Positions 57,583 to 64,000 of a DNA stretch of 64,000 bases are shown piece after piece. How positions within the stretch are numbered: position 1 is the first letter of the stretch; each line of letters opens with the position of its first letter. The stretch is taken from contig NC_133479.1 of NCBI RefSeq assembly GCF_025370935.1, positions 15,552,894 to 15,616,893 of the forward strand. The letters are read 5' to 3'. This DNA comes from Choristoneura fumiferana (Eukaryota > Arthropoda > Insecta > Lepidoptera > Tortricidae). The notes beneath the pieces were generated by a model. The model worked only from the letters and a program-made list of their open reading frames with translations, searched no databases and was not told where the DNA came from. Position numbers and translations under genes: made by a program.

Positions 57583-58292
57583 TACAATGATAATTATAAG
57601 GTTAATTATAACTCGCTGCATTTTATGACAACCCGCACGCGCGGGCCACTAATACCTACTTATTTAAGCGAGAATGCCAATTCACTTCTCAAACAACTTA
57701 CGTATTCTGCATTTCAAAAGCACTAATAATTTAAACTCTACTAACTAAGACTTTAAGTCTAAATTTAAAAAGTAGTTTTCTTCTCAATTTGGCTTCCGGC
57801 AAAACATATGGCTGACACATTATGGCATATCATCTTTTTTATTAAATGTGTAACAGTCTCCCTGATACGAGTACACCTGTTGACATCTGTACACCAGAAT
57901 GGAAAAAACATAATGCACATGTCAGCAGCTGATCCCTAACAGTGTTTCATTTTGATAAAAAAAATTAAAGAAAAGCGCACTTTTAGATTTGAGGGGTGTA
58001 AATTAAGGAAAATAAAACTTTTTTTTATCACATCACTGTTTTAATCCTTCTATGCGCAATAGCAGACATTTTATTGTAGAGTCGAATTACTCTATTTAAG
58101 AAGCTCATTGCTTTGAAAAGCTTCCGGGCCGTTGCGCTGCAAGTGTATACTCGTAAATGAGATAAAAGCTACGAGATAAAAGATGCTAGTAATAGTTACT
58201 ACCTATATTTGTTGATTATATTAAGCTTTGACTTTAGGCAGGAAGTACATAAAAATGCATCAGTACTAAAATATACCTACTAGTATAAAATG
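57583..58292. other. Unassigned DNA
   Basis: No gene or element recognised. Confidence 0.45.
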
Positions 58293-58295
58293 TTA

Positions 58296-58436
58296 GGGGC
58301 TGTTTCACCATCCATTGATTAGTGTTAACTGGCGGTTAGGTGTAATGCCGTCTCTATTAGTTTTGTTCGAATAGACGGAGACGGCATCACATTTAACCGT
58401 CGGTTAACGCTAATCAATGGATGGTGAAACAGCCCC
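58296..58436. mobile_element. 141-bp MITE with TTA target duplication
   Basis: Starts GGGGCTGTTTCACCATCCAT and ends with its complement. Arms of about 58 bp include GATTAGTGTTAACTGGCGGT and GATGCCGTCTC-type blocks with few mismatches. Flanked by TTA at 58,293-58,295 and 58,437-58,439. A 3-bp TTA/TWA duplication with GGGC-type ends suggests the PIF/Harbinger group. Confidence 0.88.
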
Positions 58437-58439
58437 TTA

Positions 58440-59332
58440 ATCTCGAAATATTTTATATTCGCAAAATGCACGGTGATTTTTAATAAGAATTCTACTATAG
58501 GTAATACCTGTGCAAGTATTCTATACGGTAGGGGAGACTCCCGTGCTTACACTTGATTATATTTGTAAACAAAAACTGTTTGCGGTAATGCCTTGGTTAT
58601 AGTGCAAGGGATTCCCACGGCGGCTCTCACTGGGTTTTATAGAACATTAACCAATAGAGTGGCAGGGTCGCGAAACTAATGTTGCCATTTCTGAACTCTG
58701 GGCATACTAATATCAAACATGAGACTAAATACTATAATTAATAATCTTTATTTTTTAGTGAATGAGTTTTGATATCGTGTTTTATGCATGTTGGCGACCT
58801 ATATGCGCGTACGTTTTTTTTAAATCGTTTCTATTTGTGAGATCCTGTAAATGGTTTTATTGTTACTTACTATAAAATTAACTTATTGTGTAATTGGGCT
58901 GTTGGTTTTCCGAAAATAAATGAATAAACAATGTCATCAGTGCGCGATAAAACTTAAAACACTTGTTTTTTTATAAAAAAGAAAGGGAAAATATAATTCT
59001 AGTAAATACCTAAAATAATCCAGTTAAATTTTTTTCGCTTATTCCAATACATGTCAAGTTACTAAAATTAAACAAATAACACAAAGGTCAGACAAATGCA
59101 CAATCAGTCAAATAAACGGCCCTGCGTCATACCTGGTGCAAAGGTGCCCAACACACTTGCAGCGTAGCTGCGTTGAACTGCGATGGACTACTTTCAAGTT
59201 TCAACGATGGATAGTTTTGTTTTACGTCAGGGATTAGGAAAATTTATCGGGTAAATGTTGTGTGTGTGAGTTTCAGAATTCAATAGCCCATATTATTATC
59301 ATCACATCACTCTATTGGTTAATCCCTCTATG
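58440..59332. other. Unassigned DNA
   Basis: No gene or element recognised. Confidence 0.45.
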
Positions 59333-59580
59333 ATAGATAGATAGATATAATCTTTATTCTTCAAAACAAAGACACGGCTTAGTAGCTAAAGAGTAATAAA
59401 ACTAACAATTAAATAAAAACATAATTAAATAACAATTAAACAGAGCAGACACATAAATGAGAAGCCATGTGATGCACTGAAGAACAGGCGCTGCTCAGCA
59501 TTGGCTGCGGTAAGCCGCAGCGCTGGTATTCTGCCAGTACCATACCGAGTAAGGACGCCGACCAACGTGATAACTCAGCG
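59333..59580 (-). mobile_element. LINE 3' UTR fragment
   Basis: A (GATA)n tail and TATAATCTTTATTCTTCAAA (reversed tail) are followed by GCTGCTCAGCATTGGCTGCG, AGCGCTGGTATTCTGCCAGT. It shares the last block with 43,371-43,560. Confidence 0.6.
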
Positions 59581-60258
59581 CAATCTCGTCATCAAATGAG
59601 TTTTATTATTCAGTGGATAAAGTAGCAAAATTTATTTAAGTATTTATTATTATTATTTAAAATGACAGAAAAAAAGTGTGAGGTGTGAGTTGAGGGGGGT
59701 TCAGAAAAGTCTGGAGAGACAATCAGTGCAATCTGAGCTTAATACGAAAGTTTGATTTTGACTCAATGTTTCGATATTGTTCCAGCACTTAGTGGATTGG
59801 TATCTGAAACACCCCCTGAAAGCGACAGTCTTGTGTCTGGGCACTGATTGACTGATTAAACGCCTGGAGGAGGACCAAACGAGTTTTTTATATAAATAGC
59901 TGGGCGTTTGCCATTTAATAGTATCAAATAGCAAGCATGACAATAAAAGTTCGTATCTAGCAGATAGCTTCAAAATACCAGCGTTGTTCGTTGCTCCCTT
60001 CCTTCTTGACTAATACTACAAAGAGATGTTCTAAAATCCACCTCAATTTTCATGGAGCTCTAGCATAGCTATCGCGAGTCAACGTCAAATATCTGTCAAT
60101 TTAGGCTATAAGAAACACTTAAGAATGAATGTCGTAAAATCGGCCACAGGTTCAAAAAAAAAACCTGTTGCGTAGAATTTTGCAAGAAACTAAACAAGTT
60201 TTTTTTTAACGGCTGAATTCCCTCGGGATGTTTTGTATATAACGTGTATAATTGGGTA
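59581..60258. other. Unassigned DNA
   Basis: The 90-codon minus-strand frame (59,701-59,973) includes SVPRHKTVAFRGCFRYQSTK but I do not recognise it. No repeat termini. Confidence 0.4.
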
Positions 60259-60259
60259 A

Positions 60260-60297
60260 GTCAAAAAAAGCTAGTGACTCCACTAGCCTTTTTTGAC
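60260..60297. repeat. 17-bp-arm hairpin
   Basis: GTCAAAAAAAGCTAGTG and CACTAGCCTTTTTTGAC pair with one mismatch across a 4-base loop. Confidence 0.8.
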
Positions 60298-60696
60298 CGG
60301 TCTTATACAAGTTTTGCATAAAATACTATAATGAAAACTATTATTATACTCGTAAAAGGGCAGAATAATCAAAAAGATAATTCGAAAATATTTTAAAAAC
60401 ATGACGTGTTCGTAAGCGCTTTACTCACGCTGTTACACACAAAGTTGCTTATTATTACACATCAGCTGTTTTTACGAGGCTCGCTAATTAGCTGAAGTCC
60501 GACTAACAACATGTTGCTTGTATCTAAACGCTTCGTACAAGACAGCGAGTCATCACGAACACAATAACCACGGTATTCCTCTTTTGGTTACACAAGCGTT
60601 TGTGCGCGTAATTTTCTTCTTTTCTCCTATTTGTATCCTATATTCTTTATATTGGAAACGTGAGTGGTTTTTCTTTGTGTAAAGCTCTGTGATAAG

Positions 60697-60875
60697 CCGT
60701 GGTAGCTTAGTAGCTTGACCTATGACCTCTCAAGAGGATCGTGGATTCAAGCCCGAGTTTGCATCTCTGAGTTTTCGAATTTTATGAAATTTTGCATTTA
60801 TGGAAACTATAGCCCAGGCCCCTCTCATTTGAGAGTACGCTGGGGCCAGCCATGGGTCGTGTAGGTAAAGACTGG
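60697..60875 (+). mobile_element. Diverged tRNA-derived SINE
   Basis: GTGGTAGCTTAGTAGCTTGA (box A area), CTCAAGAGGATCGTGGATTC (box B degraded to GATTCAAGCCC) and GCATCTCTGAGTTTTCGAAT follow the order of the 13.5-kb SINE. The body is shortened and the 3' part (CCCTCTCATTTGAGAGTACG) is altered. Confidence 0.75.
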
Positions 60876-61346
60876 TAATGCAAGCTTTCAAATCTTGGTG
60901 TTTCAGATATCATTGCATGTACTCGACATCGTATTGTCCCCTTAATTCCAATTGCTAAGCCCGATTTGGCAACGGCTTCTGGGGCAAGACGGGTGTTAAT
61001 CGTCACAAACCATACTTTTTTGAACGGCACAAGGTTAAAACAATAATTTACGCTATATCTGGCCCGATATGGAACATGACGTGTTGAAAGAAATAATACA
61101 TCTTTCGTTGTGCAAAACTTTACGCGTGCTAAAGTGTAGCTCCAACACTGGTTTGGCCCTAGTCGATTTTACGTTACGTCCATGACATCATTCTACAGAA
61201 AACTTAGAGCGATGCTTACAATAGAGCAAAAACGTTGCTACTTGTTATTTTTAACCGTTACTTTACCATCAATCATGACATGTTCTAAAGTCAGTTGATT
61301 ATTTTTGGGGTTATTTTAATCAACGACATTTAGTTGTCAATGCTTA
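60876..61346. other. Unassigned DNA
   Basis: No gene or element recognised. Confidence 0.4.
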
Positions 61347-61748
61347 TCCTATTAATATTGAAAATGCGAAAATTTATAAGAATGAGTGTGCGTACGTGGG
61401 TATGTTTGTGCTTGTTACTCCTTCACGCTAAAAAGCTAGACGAGTTTAGATGAAACTCGGTACGTCCCAGACCAGTACTTCCTATAATTTGTAGGTCACC
61501 ATACAATGGATGCCCCACGATGGCTATCGGTGCCGTGGCAAGCCAAAGCAGAGATGGCGGGATGACCTAGACGCGTTTTCCAGCGACTGGCCAGACGCAA
61601 GTGCCGACAGGACGGGGTGGAAATCTAGGGGAGAGGCCTTTGCTCAGCAGTGGGACATTACAGGCTAATAAAAAAAAGTTATTTCTCTGAATTTCAATTC
61701 GACTACCAGATCTAATAGATTACGCGAGCGAAGCCGCGGGTTTAATGC
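61347..61748 (+). mobile_element. Helitron with an RTE end nested inside
   Basis: Starts TCCTATTAATATTGAAAATG after host A. CTTGTTACTCCTTCACGCTA and GATGAAACTCGGTACGTC follow. After the nested RTE piece come GAATTTCAATTCGACTACCA, GATTACGCGAGCGAAGCCGC and GGG. The terminal CTAG is lost, but the CGCG.GCGAAG.CGCG hairpin area remains. Confidence 0.8.
61507..61676 (+). pseudogene. RTE-like reverse transcriptase C-terminus, frame still open
   Basis: The frame at 61,507-61,668 encodes about 53 residues to a TAA: WMPHDGYRCRGKPKQRWRDD, then LDAF, a W-x(3)-A-x-DR motif, and GEAFAQQWDITG. This is the conserved end of RTE-like non-LTR reverse transcriptases (RG+P+.RW.DDL...W...A.DR..W...GEAF.QQW). A short AATAAAAAAAA tail follows. 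Strongly 5'-truncated and sitting in a Helitron; no activity possible. Confidence 0.85.
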
Positions 61749-62137
61749 CAGTAAGCATATATAATACTGAAGTAATAATATATTAAAAGTCTCTGCCTTC
61801 GACTGTTTTTCTATGACAGTACATAATACTACATTGTAATACTTGGTTATAGAACTTTACTAACAAGCAGCACATTGAAGTTTGACTAAAACTAGTTTAA
61901 ATAAAGCTAGATAATATAATCTTACAACAATGTAATTTTACTATCAAGGAAGCTACAGACCAAGTATATCTTGGTTTATAAAGTTCAAAAGCTATTCGTA
62001 TGTTCCAATGCAATGTTAAACCAAGTCTTGATGCAAATCCCGTAGACGTAAACTCGCGATTATCTTTAATGAACTCCCGATATTTCAACACATCTGTGTA
62101 CTACCATCGTCATTATCAGGGGTAGACTCTACGTGGG
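61749..62137. other. Unassigned DNA
   Basis: No gene or element recognised. Confidence 0.4.
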
Positions 62138-62342
62138 TAAACTAAAGTTATCTTACTTATGTTAATGTGTTGACAAGCGTTCAGTATTACGAGATAATAA
62201 CATTAATACAATTACCCGCCACTTTTGAAAAGGTAGGTATATAGGTGCTACTTCATAACTCTGCGTAATTGTATTAATGTTATTATCTCGTTATACTGAA
62301 CGCTTGTCAACACATTAACATAAGTAAGATAACTTTAGTTTA
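62138..62342. mobile_element. 205-bp foldback, 78-bp arms with one mismatch
   Basis: Arms 62,138-62,215 and 62,265-62,342 (TAAACTAAAGTTATCTTACT ... AATACAATTAC) differ at one of 78 positions around a 49-bp spacer. Such identity means a recent origin or arm-to-arm gene conversion. No coding content; flanking duplication unclear. Confidence 0.93.
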
Positions 62343-64000
62343 TACTAATATAAAACACATCCCTCGCAACACATCCTCGCACATTATAGGCTCTTGTTAG
62401 GGCTGCACAAATAACTTTAATCTTCAATGCACACAAAATTGGAGCTCAAGATAAGCTGAACCTAATTGCTTGTCGTCGTGGACTGATAAATACATTTAGG
62501 CGCAAGTAAATGTTATTCTAATGTAATTATTTTGCGTGATGCTTTTGAATACGACCTACCTAGTTAGAATGTTGTCATAAAATGTGTTCAGTAATTCATT
62601 AAGTTAAACTCAAAGAATGTTTGAAAATGTTTTCTGTTTCTCAAATCACAGTAACCACGTAGGCATCTCGTGAATCCTTCAACAAACATAAATAAAAGTG
62701 AGTCATCTACTATTAATGTAGCAAATCGCGCATTAATAGACGTGTTTTTATTTGCAGTTTGACTGACTTTCATTTGCCACCTTAGCAACTTCGTCCATAA
62801 TACAAGATGAGTTTGGCTTTCGCCCAAATTTCCCGAAATAATATTGTCCACGTAATATCAGGGCGTCATAGCGTACCTACGTATGCCAATGTGTTTCCTG
62901 GTCCATCTGTTTAGTGTTATTGTAAACAATTTCACAAACATTTCTAACTGACTGCAAGTGCTGTAAGTAGAGCAGATATTAGGGGAGGAATGAGAGCAGC
63001 CAAGTGGGTCGCAGCTGCAGTGGGGTTGCCATTCTCTGGACCGTCATCCGTCAGCCAATGAATTATTGATACGGCGACTATTCCAGCATAAAAACGTTAG
63101 ACGTGAGGGGAAAATGGGATATTTACTGTGTCGACGCCTCGTGTTGCTTAAAGGTCACGGATCGATGAGCTATAGGAGAACTTAATTTTTTTATTAAAAT
63201 CATAAAACTTCCTGCAGCTCGTTAATCCATTCTTAATCCCAACGGATTATTCCAAATTAAAAGTAAGGCTAAATTCCCGTCTGTCGATTACATATTTTTT
63301 AAAACGATACGGCTAAAATAATAGTTAAGAAATGTCATATCTTTACGTTTAAGACCCATATTTGTAGGTATATGATATACAGCGTGTTATTGATTTATAT
63401 AAACAACAAAATAAACTCATTTTCAGTAGTTTCGTGAAGCAATATAGCAATAATTTTAAGTTAAGCATTAACTACTTGACCGTAAATAATTTTAAAAAAT
63501 TTGTTCGAGTAGCTATGTGTTGCGTACGTACAACAATATAAATGATAGTTGTCACACCAATTGCGACGTGTCGAACAAAAACAATGTAGTTACACGTTGC
63601 GTGCTAGCTAATTTATTTTGTTAGAAAAAAAAATCTAATGAAATATATTATGAAAGTCATCAGTTTGCGGTCATAACAAATATATACGTTGTATTGCATT
63701 TGCATACTAAGACATGCATATTGCATTGCACATTGCATACCATGACACCAAAACAATCATGATAACAACTTTGCTAACATGTTTTTAATCTAAAATACGG
63801 AACCCTTAAAATGGTACACGATTTGGATAAACTAAAGAAGAAAAACAAATAGTAAATTATTATCTCAGGGAAATGTCGTTCCCTATTTACGATATTCCCT
63901 CTTCTCTTTATCAATTAATGATATTTCAATAACAACTTGCTTACTTATTATCTACTTTATTGTACATCTTATAAGTTTCTTGGAAATCTCGTCACTCATT
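62343..64000. other. Unassigned DNA
   Basis: No gene seen. A TTGCAT-rich imperfect repeat lies at 63,694-63,740, and a short AATACGGAACCCTTAAAATG at 63,793-63,812 may be a scrap of the GGTTCCGTAG family. Confidence 0.45.

Overview
The window looks like lepidopteran (moth or butterfly) nuclear DNA. It is AT-rich and saturated with short mobile-element families that are typical of Lepidoptera. These include non-autonomous Helitrons (TC...CTAG ends, A|T insertion sites), tRNA-derived SINEs ending in a retrotransposon-type GATGATGATG tail, RTE-like and jockey-like LINE 3' ends, hAT and TTA-target MITEs, and a family starting near GGCCAAGTGCGAGTC and ending GACTACGGAACCC. These identifications come from motif memory and internal comparison; no database search was run.

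I find no host protein-coding gene, rRNA gene or functional tRNA gene. Open frames are short (147 codons at most), uncharacterised, and often lie in repeats. The only recognisable coding sequence is retrotransposon debris: a jockey-type reverse transcriptase C-terminus (38.6 kb), an RTE-like C-terminus (61.5 kb), a second non-LTR C-terminus (37.4 kb) and a decayed RTE end (23.4 kb). The window is therefore intergenic DNA or the inside of a large intron. The best non-repeat regulatory candidate is a CpG-rich patch at 27.12-27.42 kb with a GC box, an E-box and a consensus splice donor downstream (27,798), which could be a promoter and non-coding first exon.

Layout. 0-8 kb: small foldbacks, a Helitron, a hAT MITE inserted in a palindrome (4.3-4.6 kb), LINE tails and a complete 205-bp Helitron (7.59 kb). 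8-16 kb: MITEs, a full SINE with target duplication (13.5 kb), a GGTTCCGTAG-family copy (14.7 kb) and a 65-bp retrocopy (15.84 kb). 16-24 kb: a nested LINE tail, then mostly unassigned sequence, a Helitron remnant and an RTE end. 24.9-26.5 kb: a 130-bp foldback, a ~915-bp giant inverted repeat and a LINE tail. 27-31 kb: CpG patch, then single-copy-looking DNA. 31-39.3 kb: inverted SINE pair, hAT element, compound SINE/LINE nest and a jockey remnant. 39.8-48.9 kb: the densest nest, with a GGTTCCGTAG element split by an AACCGACT foldback element and a second copy of that foldback split by a Helitron that carries a ~119-bp minisatellite, itself interrupted by a LINE. 49-64 kb: scattered foldbacks, LINE tails, two Helitrons, a TTA-target MITE and a nearly perfect 205-bp foldback.

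The main structural story is layered insertion. Several events can be reconstructed from within the window because an uninterrupted copy, or an exact target-site duplication, is present. Nothing here proves a new functional system. The strongest leads are the long inverted repeats that could fold as hairpin RNA, the higher-order satellite inside a Helitron, and a hammerhead-like core in the giant foldback.
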